Shown here: piece by piece, positions 50,529-60,490 of the stretch
How positions within the stretch are numbered: position 1 is the stretch's first letter
Layout: each line of letters begins with the position of its first letter
DNA from: Deltaproteobacteria bacterium
GTDB taxonomy: Bacteria > Myxococcota_A > UBA796 > CAJQPC01
DNA: 64,000 nt
Assembly: GCA_016717595.1 (NCBI GenBank)
Contig: JADKFE010000028.1
Coordinates: forward strand, 1 to 64,000
Direction of reading: 5' to 3'
Made by a program: the position numbers and the translations under genes
The notes under the pieces: generated by a model
Database searches by the model: none
What the model saw: the letters and a program-made list of their open reading frames with translations, nothing else
Told to the model about the DNA's origin: nothing

Positions 50529-53500
50529 TCAAACCGCGCGACGGCGCCGCGTGAGGGTGAGCCCCAGGGCGCCCACCAACAGCCCGAGGGCCGTTGGAGC
50601 GCTCGTTGTGGCGCACAGGGCACGTTTGCCGTCGCTGCCGCCGCCGCTGTCCTCCGGCGCGTCACAGGCGCCAACGGTCGCGTCGAGATCGTCGCAGTCG
50701 GTCACGACGGGCACACCGTCCTGGTCTTGATCGTCATCACGACCATCACAGTCTTGATCGACGCCGTCGTACCAGATCTCCGCGGCGCCGGGGAACACCG
50801 CGGCGTCAGCGCTGCTGCAGTCGCCGCCGTCAACGACGTAGCCCGTCGGCACCTCACAGGCGTCGATGCGGACGGCGCTGTCGCCGAAGCCGTCACCGTC
50901 CACATCCTCATAGAAAGCCGTGAAGGCGCCTTCGTCAGCCTCACCGTCACAGTTCTGATCGGCTCCATCACAGATCTCTTCCGCGTCGGGGCTGAGCGTG
51001 GCGTCCGTGTCGTCACAGTCGGTCACCTCGGCGTAGTGCCCATCCGGGGCCTCACAGGCCTCAGCGATGATGGCTTCACCGGCGTGACCGTCGCCGTCCT
51101 CGTCCATAAACCAGGTCAAGAGCGCGCCTTCGTCGATCTGATCGTCGCAGTTCTGGTCGGCGCCGTCACAGATCTCCATGGCGCCGGGGAAGACGTCATC
51201 ACGGAGGTCGTCACAGTCGCTGAAGGTGATCGCGAAGCCGGCGCTGGCGCTGCAGGCGAGGCCCGTGGTGGGTCCGCCATAGCCGTCGAGATCGGCGTCG
51301 ATGTAGAGCTCAATCTGGACGCCTTCGTCGGTGGCGCCGTCACAGTTGTTGTCTACGGCGTCGCAGCGCTCGGTGGCGCCAACAAACACCGCCGCGTCGC
51401 CATCATCGCAGTCGGTGGTGCTCCGAACGTAGCCCGTGGGCGCTACGCAGGCGCTCACCGCGCCCGTCTCACTGCCTTGGCCATCACCATCCACATCAGG
51501 CGCCCAAGACTCCGCGCCGGTCGCGCCGGCCTCGTCGCTGTCACCGTCACAGTCATCGTCAAAGCCGTTGCAGGCCTCGACGGCGCCGGGATTGATGCTC
51601 CCGGCGGAGTCGTCACAGTCCGTCGAGGTGGCGGCGTAGCCAGAGGGCACGCCGCAGGTGAGCGCGCTGTCGGCGCCGCCATAGCCATCGCCGTCGGCGT
51701 CCACATACACCAAGGTGGTGCCCGTCGCGCCGGCCTCATCGACGTCGCCGTCACAGTCGTTGTCGGCGCCATCACAGCTCTCGACGCCGACAGGTGAGAT
51801 CGTGGCGTCGCCGTCATCACAGTCTCCAGCGAGCAGCTCATACCCTGAGGGCGCCGCGCCACACGAGATCGTGCTGTTCTCAGCGTCACCGTAGCTGTCG
51901 CCGTCTAAGTCGGCGTAATACACCGTGCCTACGCCATCGTCCGCGACGCCGTCGCAGTCCTGATCGACGCCGTCGCAGATCTCCGTGGCGGTGAGGTGGA
52001 TCGAAGGATCGCTCGGCGCGCAGTCTAGAGAGTCCGCCGTTCCGTCGCCATCGCTGTCGATGTCTGAACCATATCCGTAGAAGATCGAGGCCGAGGCGTC
52101 ATCGCTGCCGCCCAAAACATCGTAGAACCCGTCCCCGTTGACGTCGCCCGGGCCGCCAACCCAGTCGCTGCCGTTGCTCAGCGTGGTGAGGTTGCTCGCG
52201 CTGAGCCCTGAGGCCGACCCGAAGTAGAGGTAGATCGACTGGCCGCTGCCCGATCCCGTGCCCATCACAAGATCGTCATAGCCGTCCCCATCAACATCCC
52301 CCGCGTTGGACATCGTCCCACCGAAGGAGTCGCTTGTTGTGCCGATGAGGGTCAGAGACGGGGTCGTCGAGATCCCCGTGGCAGAGCCATGGTAGACCTC
52401 AACTCGCCCGTTGCTGCTGGAGTGTCGGTTCGCGCCGATGATTAAATCTTCGTAGCCGTCTCCGTTCACGTCCGCTGCGGTGAGGCCTTGACCAAAATAG
52501 TCGTTGGTCGCGGCGTAAGACGTCAAGGTCACGTGGGCGGTGGACTGTACGCCGCTCGCGCTGCCCAACCGAACGACGACGGCGGCGAGCGTGCCAGACT
52601 CCGTCGAGGCGACGTCTTCAAAGCCGTCTCCGTTGAAGTCGGCGACGGCGACGCCAGCGCACATCTTCAGCGAGGTGCTTGATGGGGTCGAGAAGGTGCT
52701 GTCTGGGGTCGCCGAGAGCGTGGTGGCCCCATGAAAGATGTAGAGCTCGCCGGAGCTGCCCACGTCCAAGGCGCAGACCGCGAGGTCGTTCAGCCCGTCT
52801 CCGTTGACGTCACCGGCGTCGATGGCGTTGCCCATGTAGCCCGTGCTGCTGCTGGATCCGTTGCTGTTGTAGAGCCGAGTGGTCGGTGCGCTGCTCAAGC
52901 CCGCGGCGCTGCCCATGTAGACAAACACGGAGTTTGCGGGCAGGCCTGAGCCTTGGGCGCCTGCCACCATGTCGCCATATCCGTCGCCGTTGAGATCGCC
53001 GACCCCACGGAGGTCGTACCCCAATGCGTCGTTGTTGGCGCCCTTGAGCACCAGATCGGGCTCGTCGCCAGGCCCCCCAGCGCTGCCCATAAACACATAC
53101 AAGAAGCCCGTGTTGGTGCGGTCGACCAGCACCACCTCGTCGTAGCCGTCGCCGTTAACGTCTCCGATGTAGTCGCCGGTGGTGAATTCGTAGTTGTCGG
53201 GCGCGATGACGTGATCGTAGGTTGTGTTGATCCCGCTGGAGCTGCCGAGGTAGGTGTAGATCCGTCCGTCCTCTTCGGCCTCATAGGCGCCAACGACGAG
53301 GTCGTCAACGCCGTCACCGTTCGTGTCGATCGGCCCCGGGAGGCTTGAGCCAAACTGCTCGACCCACTCGTTCGCGCTGAGTATGTTCTTGGATGTGAGC
53401 GTGCCCGAGAGCGTGCCGTTGCCCATGTAGACGTAGACTGTACCGCTCTTGCTGTTGTAGGCCGGGATTCCGATGGCGAAGTCGTTGTACCCATCGGCGT

Positions 53501-55150
53501 TGAGGTCGCCCAGCGCGGCGATCTCGGTGCCAAAGTTGAGCGACGAGCCCGTCGGGCCCGTCACGGAGTAGGCCGTGTCGATGGAGGACTTGCCCCCGCT
53601 GACCGCGTAGGCGTACCCTTGATTGGAGTTTGAGTAGGGAGCGCCGATAATGAGGTCGTCAATGCTGTCTGAATCCAGAGACGGCGTCACGGCGAGAGAG
53701 GCGCCGAACCCCTTCACCCCGGAGGTCGACACGGTCTTTGAGGTTGTGCTGGTCGAGGAGATCCCTGAGGCCGAGCCCTTGTAGATGTACACGATGCCGG
53801 TGTCGGAGCTGTACCCGGGGGCGCCGATGACGAGGTCGTCGTAGCCGTCATCGCCGTAGACATCTCCAGACAGGTCAATATCGTACCCAAAGTCGACCGA
53901 GGATGATCCAGTCAAGGTCTGCGCCGCGGTCATTGAGAGGCCCGTGCTCGAACCGTGATGGATGTAAACACGACCCGCGGACGAAGAGTAGCCCGGATCG
54001 CTGATCGCGACGTCGGTGTAACCATCCTTGTTCAAGTCACCGGACGTCACGCGGAGGCCGTACCAGACGCTGCTCGACGGCGTTGTGAACGTCAGGTCCG
54101 CCGTCGTGGAGAGCCCCGCCGGGCCCCATAGTACAAGGAGACCGACTTGGAGGCGTATCGCCCGATGATGACGTCGCCATACCCGTCGCCGTTCGCGTCG
54201 CCCGCCGACGAGATCGACACCACCCAGACGCTATCACCGTCGATGAACTGGTCGGGCTCGTCAGGCAGACCGTCAGGTCCGCCAAAGTAGACAGCCACGA
54301 GCTTGTTGTTCTCCCCGATCAGGTCGTCGTAGCCGTCCCCGTTCACGTCGCCTGCGTTGAACAGGTAATTACCGGCCGTCTGGGCGTACTTCGGAAAAGT
54401 CCACGCCGCCGTGGTGTACACCGGGTCAATGGTGATCGGGTAGACCGCTCCTGCGTCATCCACCTCGACGCGCAGGGCGTCACCATCGGCCGAGGCGTAG
54501 GCGGGGAGGGGAGCGCCGTTGGCGTCCCAGGCGTAGATCGAGTGGATGGACCAGCTTGTGCCCGAGGCGTCAGCGAACGTGAGCGTGTCACCGGCCGCGT
54601 CGGTGAGGCGGCCGGCGCCCTCAATGTCGACGACCAGGGTGACGAGGCCCGCGCCGGTCGGCGGCGCGCTCACGGTCCAGCCTTGCTCGACGCCGTTCGG
54701 CAGGGTGAGCCACCACTCCGTGAGCCCCACATAGGTCTGCTCTAAGCGCTGGGCACAAGGCCCGGCCTGGGGCGCCTCTAGGCCTGGCGCTTGATGACAG
54801 GCGCCAAGCTGGGTGCGTTGTGGAGAAGAGGAGAGCTCCGTGAGCCGGTCTTCACGTCCCCAGGCCCGTGTGCGCAGGCCCAAACGAAGCTCGCCGGTGT
54901 CCGCGTGGATGAGCTGCGCGCCGCCATCGACGCCAAACTGCGCCGTGAGCCCGACCCCCTCAAGGCGCGCGGAGAAGCCGCCGTCGGCGGACGGCGCAGG
55001 CGTGATCGTGCCGGATCGTGCAGGCTCTACGCCAGATACCGCGAAGGCGCCCGGGTTGGGTTCAAACGAGTCGCGGGAGGATGGGTTGTTCTCAGCGCAG
55101 GCGCATAACAGGACAATAAGGGGGACAGACGCACGGAACGTACATCGCAT
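50529..55150 (-). CDS. Giant FG-GAP / MopE-repeat surface lipoprotein (single-base frameshift)
   Basis: Adding one base to the C4 run at 54124-54127 joins the N-terminal frame (SVSLYYG) to GPAGLSTTADLTF, giving ~1540 aa. Start ATG 55150 opens a lipoprotein signal (RCTFRASVPLIVLLCACAEN). The architecture equals that of the downstream gene: an N-terminal beta domain ending IDPVYTTAAWTF, a long series of FG-GAP repeats (GDVNGDGYDDLIGENNKLVA; GDLNADGYNDFAIGIPAYN), then MopE repeats with vertebrate-EGF-like spacing of Cys-Asp-Asp (ICDGVDQDCDGVADDG), and C-terminal RALCATTSAPTALGLLVGAL plus RRRR. The two genes are tandem paralogues on the same strand, 67 nt apart. Likely calcium-dependent surface adhesin. 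Confidence 0.85.
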
Positions 55151-55244
55151 GTAATAAACGCCATCCATCGTGGAAGTTTCGGCCACGTTAGCATCGGCTC
55201 CAAGGGCTGATGCAAAGAATATGTCAACCAAACGTTTATTACAT
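55149..55244. promoter_or_regulatory. Widely spaced 12-bp inverted repeat upstream of the FG-GAP gene
   Basis: ATGTAATAAACG (55149-55160) and its exact reverse complement CGTTTATTACAT (55233-55244) are separated by 72 nt. The first arm overlaps the start codon; the second lies ~90 nt upstream. The whole stretch is A/T-rich in a GC-rich genome and contains TTGACA (minus strand, 55222-55227) between the arms. This suits paired operator sites for DNA looping over a promoter, or a long stem in the 5' leader. Confidence 0.5.
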
Positions 55245-55264
55245 CTTTGCCGTGATCATCCGCA

Positions 55265-56332
55265 TCACAACACCTTCTGAATCTCCCGCGCCGTGCGCCG
55301 CCGGTTGTCGCCGTCCTTCGCGTGCTCCCGCAGGCGGGTGAGCACCTCATCCAGACGATCGGGCGACCGCTCGCCGGGGAGCGCCCGGGCCAGCACGAGG
55401 CCCATACGCGCCTCCTCCAAGTAGGCCAAGGCGTACTCTTGCAGCGACTCGGTGCGGCGACGCTCAAGCTCGACCTGCTCGCGGTGGCGGAGGATCTGCT
55501 CTAAGTGTTTGGCGGTGGCGAGGCGCCGGTCGCGGATGAACTCGTCTTCGCTCGTCTCGGCCTCGTGAAGCGCGGCCTCGGCGCGCTCGCGCAGGGTGAC
55601 CGGGTCGGCGGCGCGCAGGTCGTCATCTAAGGTGCGTAAGGTCTCGGCGAGGCGGACGATCCAGCGCAGCACTTCAGCGAGGCCCTCCAAGGTCTCGGGG
55701 TCAACTTTGCCGCCGCGAACGGCGTTGTACAGGTCTAAGGCGCGGGTGGGCGCCTGGATGTAGGGCTCGGGCAGGCCCGCGGCGAGGGTCGCGGCCGTAG
55801 GCAGGGGCGCGACCTCTCGGAATCGAAAGGCCCCGGGCCACAGGCCGAGCCCAGCGCCGAGGGCTGAGGCGGCGAGCTGCGGCGTGGCCTCGGTGAGCCC
55901 CACGCGGGAGGCGGCCCAGGCCAAGAGCCCCGCGCCCATGGCGGCGGCGAGGCCCGCGTTCAAGGCGTAGAGCCACGGCGCCTCACCCTCGGGCGCCCGC
56001 CGCACACCCAAAACAAGGCCAGCCACCAGGGCCGTGGCGACCAACGAGGACACCCCGAGGCGATCCGCGCCCAAGGCCGCGCCTAAGGTGAGCGCCATGA
56101 ACGCCGGGACGAGCAGCGGCGCCCAGGGCCGCACCGCGCCTAAGCCCAGACCAAACGCCAGCCCCAAGGCCAGGGCTGGCCGAGCTTGGGCCACGGGCAG
56201 GAGCAGCAGCCCAGCGCCGGCGGCCCCCGCGCAGACCGCGAAGAGACCGTGCTCCAAGGCCGTGAGGCGGGTGAGCGCCGCGTCAGGGAGGGTGAGGGCG
56301 CCGGTGGCGCGAAGCGTGAGCGGTTCAGACAT
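55265..56332 (-). CDS. Membrane protein with C-terminal cytoplasmic coiled-coil domain
   Basis: 355 aa. The N-terminal ~180 residues form five to six transmembrane helices (GLFAVCAGAAGAGLLLLPVA, LVATALVAGLVLGVRRAP, WLYALNAGLAAAMGAGLLAW). The C-terminal half is soluble and highly charged with heptad-like pattern (LRWIVRLAETLRTLDDDLRA, RRLATAKHLEQILRHREQVE, LERRRTESLQEYALAYLEEA). The soluble part resembles five-helix scaffold modules. No enzyme motif. Encoded between the VWA protein gene (22 nt upstream) and the FG-GAP gene, all on the minus strand; it may be co-transcribed with the VWA gene and assist its export or assembly. Confidence 0.65.
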   Translation of the reverse strand: MSEPLTLRATGALTLPDAALTRLTALEHGLFAVCAGAAGAGLLLLPVAQARPALALGLAFGLGLGAVRPWAPLLVPAFMALTLGAALGADRLGVSSLVATALVAGLVLGVRRAPEGEAPWLYALNAGLAAAMGAGLLAWAASRVGLTEATPQLAASALGAGLGLWPGAFRFREVAPLPTAATLAAGLPEPYIQAPTRALDLYNAVRGGKVDPETLEGLAEVLRWIVRLAETLRTLDDDLRAADPVTLRERAEAALHEAETSEDEFIRDRRLATAKHLEQILRHREQVELERRRTESLQEYALAYLEEARMGLVLARALPGERSPDRLDEVLTRLREHAKDGDNRRRTAREIQKVL

Positions 56333-56354
56333 GACGACCCTCAGGTTTGCCGCC

Positions 56355-57770
56355 TCAGCGTGACCAGGCGCGCCCTGTCGCCTTGTTCTGCTTCACGGCG
56401 TGCTGGCCCTCTTCCGACTCGGGCGCCGCGGCATCATACTGCACACGCTGCTCCTCAAGGGTCGCGGCCTGCTTGCGTAAGCTGTCGTCGTCAAAACGGG
56501 CGGCGTTCTGCGCCGCGATCCCCGTCGAGGCCCTCAAGAGCGAGAGGCTCTCGTCTTTTTTGCCCGCGGCGTAAGCGGACGCGGCCTGGTCGGCGAGATC
56601 GCTGGCCACGGCCATGTAGCCGAGGCTGGCGAGGCCCTTGTTCAGCGAGCGCTCGACCTCCTCGGGGCGGTCGGTGACCGAGGCGAGCACCTGGGCCGGG
56701 GCGTAGCTGCCGTCGCGGTCGCTGAGCGTGACCTTGGCGACGTCGAGATTCCCGCCGGCGGCGCCGGGCTTCACGCGCACCTTGAGCACGATCTTGCGGG
56801 TCTCGCCGCCGTAGAGGTCGCCCAGCCAGATGCGGGTGCGGTCGGTGTCGCCCGAGGCCGCGTAGCCGCCGAGCACAGAGACGAGCTCGGCGTCGCCCAG
56901 GTCGACATCGACGGCCACGCCGCTCGCCACGACGGCGCTCATCTGCTGCAGCTCGTCGCGGAACGCGGCGGTGAGGGTGGTGGGGTCGGAGACGTAGCGG
57001 TAGCTGCCGCCGCCGTGGTCGGCGAGGGAGGCGAGCAGATCCTCGTTGTAGTCCACGCCGAGGCCCATGGCGCTCAAGGTGACGCCGGCGGAGGCCGCCG
57101 AGGCGGCGATGTTGCCCAACGAGTCGGGGTCTACGACGCCCAGGTTGGCGCGGCCGTCGGTGAGCAGCACGACGCGGTTGACGGTCTCTGAGGAGACGCT
57201 GCGGCGGACCTGCTCGATGCCCATGGTCATGCCGGCGTAGAGGTTGGTGCTGCCGCGCTCCTCGATGGCGTCTACTTGGCGCAAGAGCCAAGCGGCGTCG
57301 AGCATCGGACGCGCCGGGGCGAGCAGCTCGGCGTCATCGGAGAACAGCACCATCGAGAAGGTGTCCGAGGCGTCTAAGGACTCGATGAGCTCACGCGCGG
57401 CGCGTTTGGCGTACTCCATCTTGCCGCGCTGCTGCATCGAGCCCGAGCGGTCGATCACGAGGCTCACGTTGACGGGGCGGTCGTTGCCGCCATCGGCGTC
57501 AGGCGCCTTCAAGGTCACGACGAGCAGCCGCTCCGTGGGCTGTCCGGCGAGCACCGCGCCTTGATCGAGCCCCGCGGTGAGCTGAATCTTGCCCGCCTGC
57601 TGGGTGAGCGGCGGGGGAAGCGGCGGCTCAACAAGGGGCTGAATGAGCCCACCGCCGCCGTTGTTCGTGTCTCCGCCACCTGTAGAGACGAGCCCGTTGA
57701 GGGTGGGGGCGAGGAGCGCCGCGAGGGTCGCGCCACCCGCGAGGGCGGCGGTGAGGTGCCAACGAGTCAT
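56355..57770 (-). CDS. Secreted von Willebrand factor A domain protein
   Basis: 471 aa from ATG 57770, with GGAGG upstream. A signal-anchor (LTAALAGGATLAALLAPTLN) is followed by a Gly/Pro linker. The VWA domain (~98-265) has an intact MIDAS: SLVIDRSGSMQQRGKM, the Thr site RGSTNLYAGM and LLTDGRANLGVVD. A beta domain follows (TRIWLGDLYGGETRKIVLKV), then a helical tail (DDSLRKQAATLEEQRVQYDA). The architecture matches the VWA/YfbK-type proteins that sit in the envelope of Gram-negatives and bind partner proteins through a metal ion. The downstream membrane coiled-coil gene is a likely operon mate. The gene is divergent from the HEAT-like secreted protein. Confidence 0.85.
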   Translation of the reverse strand: MTRWHLTAALAGGATLAALLAPTLNGLVSTGGGDTNNGGGGLIQPLVEPPLPPPLTQQAGKIQLTAGLDQGAVLAGQPTERLLVVTLKAPDADGGNDRPVNVSLVIDRSGSMQQRGKMEYAKRAARELIESLDASDTFSMVLFSDDAELLAPARPMLDAAWLLRQVDAIEERGSTNLYAGMTMGIEQVRRSVSSETVNRVVLLTDGRANLGVVDPDSLGNIAASAASAGVTLSAMGLGVDYNEDLLASLADHGGGSYRYVSDPTTLTAAFRDELQQMSAVVASGVAVDVDLGDAELVSVLGGYAASGDTDRTRIWLGDLYGGETRKIVLKVRVKPGAAGGNLDVAKVTLSDRDGSYAPAQVLASVTDRPEEVERSLNKGLASLGYMAVASDLADQAASAYAAGKKDESLSLLRASTGIAAQNAARFDDDSLRKQAATLEEQRVQYDAAAPESEEGQHAVKQNKATGRAWSR

Positions 57771-57923
57771 AAGGAGGCCTCCGGAAGATCATCGAGGGGT
57801 CGTTTGCGCCGGGACAACGCCGCCCTCGACCTGTTCCTTACACGGGATTCTCGCACGGAAGGGTCATCGGCGGTCGCGGGTCGGACGAGGGGCGCTATGC
57901 TCTGGTCCCTGTGGAGGTTCATT

Positions 57924-59936
57924 ATGGGCGCCCGGCTCTCGCCTGTCCTCTGGCTTTGTCTCGCCTTCGCCGTCCCGGCCATCGCCGCCGCGCCGATTGA
58001 CCCCGATGTGGCCGCGGCGAGCGCCCGGGGGAACCCCAAGGCCATCGCCAAGCTCGTGAAGTCCCTGAACAGCGCCGACGCCGCCGAGCGTGACGCCGCT
58101 GAAGAGGCGCTGTTGATCCTGGGCGTCGAGGCCATCCCGTCCTTACGCGCGGCGATCGTGGCCAAAGAGCCCTCGGCGGAGGCCGCCTTGGGTGTGCTCG
58201 GCGCCCTGGGCCACGCCGGGAGCGTCACCTACATCCAGAGCCTCGTCTCAGACCCCCGCTTAGGCGGCGCGGCGAAGATCGCCCTGGTGAAGGCCAACGA
58301 GGCCCACTGGCAGAAGGTGAGCGAGTCGCCGACCTTGGCCTTGTGTGATGAGCATCTCAAGCTCTTCCCAGAGAGCCCCCACGCTGAAGAGGCCCGCCGG
58401 GAGCGCGCCGAGCAGGCCGCGTGGTCGGCCCTGGTCGCGCTGGGGGCCTCGCCGCCTCAGAAGGAGCTTGAGGCGCTGATCGCCGCTCACCCCGGCACCC
58501 GCGCGGACGCCAAGGCCAAGAAGATGATCGCCGAGGCCCTCTTTGATAAGGCCGACCGCGCGATCTCCGACGGTCGGCCCTGGGACGCCTTGGTGCTGCT
58601 GGAGGAGGGGCGCGGCTGGGATCCCACGTTCAACACAGCACGAATGGAGGCCCGGGCGAACAAGGCCTTGGGACGCACAGCGGCGGCGAAGAGCGACTGG
58701 GACAAGGCCATCCCCGCTCTGGAGTCCGCGTGGAAGGCGAGCCCATCCAACACCACCACCCGAGATCTGTCCGACGCTTACGTCGCCCGTGGCATGGAGC
58801 GCCTCAACAAAGGCGACGCGGCGGGCGGTTTTGACGACCTCAACCGCGCCTTGGCCGTGGATCCAACCCTCGCCGACAAGGTGGCCAACGAGCGCGCCGA
58901 TCGAATGCCCGCGCTGGTGAACGAGGTGAAGACCGGGTCCAAAGGGAAGGTCGCCGCCGCCGTGGCGCTGGTGGTGATCGGCCCAGAAGGTGTGAAGGCG
59001 CTCATCCCTGTGGCGATGGAGCGCGCGGCGGTGGGGGACGCCCAGCCGCTCTCCGAGGCCGCGAAGGTGGCCCTCGGCGGTGATGCCGCGACCAAGGCGG
59101 CGCTCTCCGCGGCGCTCTCACAGAGCTTCACGGCGGCCGATCGTGCCGTTCAGACGCAGATCTTGCCCAACAGCGCCGCCTTGGTGCGCCCTGAAGACCC
59201 TTGGTCACCCGCGGCGATGCGCGCCCGCGAGACCGCGCTCAAGGATCTGACCGCCTGGCTTGGCCTGCTCACGGCGTCCCAGCTCTACGCCCAGCAAGGT
59301 GACCCGGCGCACCGCCCCCCAACAGACAGCCCGCCGCCTGACGCCGAGCTCGTCGGCTACCTCGCCAAAGGCGCCCGGCCCGATCAGGCGAGCCTGCCGC
59401 TGGTCGCCCGTGTGGCGCTCACCCGCTACGTGCTCGACGGCGCCGCCCTCGCCATCGACATGGTGCGCAGCGACCCGGCCAAGCTCGGCGCGCAGCTTGT
59501 TGGTCGTGGGCGTCCCCCGGCAGACCTCGCCCAGTGGCGTGAGGTCGTCGATGTGGCGCGCGGCGGTCCGACCATGGCCAAGTGGAGCGTGCTGTTGCCG
59601 ATGGGCGGCAACATCGAGCTGAGCCACCAGTTCGTCGGGAACACCCTGCGGTTTCAGGCGCGCGGCCAGTCCCTCGCTGCCGGGGTCGCCGACGCGAACC
59701 TCTCCGAGCTGCTGGTGATGTTCTTCGCGCTCTCGCGGCTCTCCTTGAGCGTCGATCCGAGCATCGACCGCTTGGAGCTCGTCATCGGCGGGCCGGGCAC
59801 CAGCGTCACCACCGTGCGCGCCCGGCTGTCATTGAGCCGCGTCAAGCCGCCGGTGTGGTCCAACGTGGAGATCATGGCGCCCTACACCCGGGATGAGCTG
59901 GCGTTGATCCCCGAGCTTGAGGCCGAGCTGCGCTGA
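57924..59936 (+). CDS. Secreted HEAT/TPR-like helical repeat protein
   Basis: 670 aa. The open frame extends upstream into noise. ATG 57924 is chosen for its GGAGG at 6-7 nt and the clean Sec signal (LSPVLWLCLAFAVPAIAA, cut after AAA). Residues ~30-120 are HEAT-like (KAIAKLVKSLNSADAAERDA, EALLILGVEAIPSLRAAIVA). ~140-330 are TPR-like helices (ALFDKADRAISDGRPWDALV). A second HEAT-like set follows to ~470 and the last 120 residues are a beta domain (VGNTLRFQARGQSLAAGVAD). Probably a periplasmic protein-protein interaction scaffold. Head to head with the VWA gene, 153 nt apart. Family not recognised beyond the repeat classes. Confidence 0.7.
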   Translation: MGARLSPVLWLCLAFAVPAIAAAPIDPDVAAASARGNPKAIAKLVKSLNSADAAERDAAEEALLILGVEAIPSLRAAIVAKEPSAEAALGVLGALGHAGSVTYIQSLVSDPRLGGAAKIALVKANEAHWQKVSESPTLALCDEHLKLFPESPHAEEARRERAEQAAWSALVALGASPPQKELEALIAAHPGTRADAKAKKMIAEALFDKADRAISDGRPWDALVLLEEGRGWDPTFNTARMEARANKALGRTAAAKSDWDKAIPALESAWKASPSNTTTRDLSDAYVARGMERLNKGDAAGGFDDLNRALAVDPTLADKVANERADRMPALVNEVKTGSKGKVAAAVALVVIGPEGVKALIPVAMERAAVGDAQPLSEAAKVALGGDAATKAALSAALSQSFTAADRAVQTQILPNSAALVRPEDPWSPAAMRARETALKDLTAWLGLLTASQLYAQQGDPAHRPPTDSPPPDAELVGYLAKGARPDQASLPLVARVALTRYVLDGAALAIDMVRSDPAKLGAQLVGRGRPPADLAQWREVVDVARGGPTMAKWSVLLPMGGNIELSHQFVGNTLRFQARGQSLAAGVADANLSELLVMFFALSRLSLSVDPSIDRLELVIGGPGTSVTTVRARLSLSRVKPPVWSNVEIMAPYTRDELALIPELEAELR

Positions 59937-59944
59937 GCGTCCGC

Positions 59945-60478
59945 TTAAGGCTGGTCGATGGGGTCCAAGGCCGCGATGACCTCGATCTCCCCGGCGCCGA
60001 GGCCGCCTTCGTCATCCGTGGCCTCGATGCGCATCTTTAGCCGGGCGTCGCCGAGGAGCTCGGGCGGGGTGTCGGCCTCGCCCTCAGCCAAGGCGGAGAC
60101 GTTTAAGTAGGCGTACATGCCCGGGAAGCTGCCGCCGCAGGGGGGATTCTCGACGAGCAGCACCCGGTAGGTGTTGTCGGCGATGAGCACGCCGCCGTCG
60201 ATGGTGTGAATCGTGAAGTGTAGGCTGACGATCGGCGCGCTGTTGAGCACCAAGGCGCTGCCGAGGATGTGCCAGCCGCCTTGGGGGCCGTGCACCATGG
60301 TGACGGGATCGCCCGCTTCAAGGGGCACATAGGCCGCGTCCCCGGTGCCGACGGCCACGGTGAGCGCCTCGCCACAGCCCGTGTCTCGCTCGGAGTGGCC
60401 CTTCTCGACGCTGGGGCCGAGGCAGGCCCAGGCGAAGGTCAGCGGGAGCAGGGCAGGGCGGGGCAGGGGAGACGGCAT
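59945..60478 (-). CDS. Small beta-rich lipoprotein
   Basis: 177 aa. The N-terminus (LLPLTFAWACLGPSVEKG) is a lipoprotein signal with a plausible lipobox Cys. The mature part is beta-rich (LTVAVGTGDAAYVPLEAGDP, WHILGSALVLNSAPIVSLHF) with three further Cys, and ends in acidic, hydrophobic strands (LKMRIEATDDEGGLGAGEIE). It has the look of an immunoglobulin-like or cupin-like envelope protein, but no family is recognised. It is 12 nt after the stop of the membrane-arm operon on the same strand, so it may be the last gene of that transcript. It ends 8 nt after the convergent stop of the HEAT-like gene. Confidence 0.6.
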   Translation of the reverse strand: MPSPLPRPALLPLTFAWACLGPSVEKGHSERDTGCGEALTVAVGTGDAAYVPLEAGDPVTMVHGPQGGWHILGSALVLNSAPIVSLHFTIHTIDGGVLIADNTYRVLLVENPPCGGSFPGMYAYLNVSALAEGEADTPPELLGDARLKMRIEATDDEGGLGAGEIEVIAALDPIDQP

Positions 60479-60490
60479 CGGGCCCTCAAG

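Noticed and set aside
46300..52100. Regularly spaced short DNA repeats that could be mistaken for a CRISPR or satellite array
   Set aside because: The periodicity is codon-level and in frame, produced by MopE and FG-GAP protein repeats; repeat units are not identical and have no unique spacers.
54100..54140. Programmed frameshift site in the giant FG-GAP gene
   Set aside because: There is no slippery heptamer of the usual kind and no obvious downstream structure, and similar breaks affect unrelated genes in the window; a homopolymer error is simpler.
57561..57923. Upstream extension of the HEAT-like secreted protein
   Set aside because: It overlaps the divergent VWA gene, is Arg/Gly/Glu noise, and would bury the signal peptide that starts at 57924.
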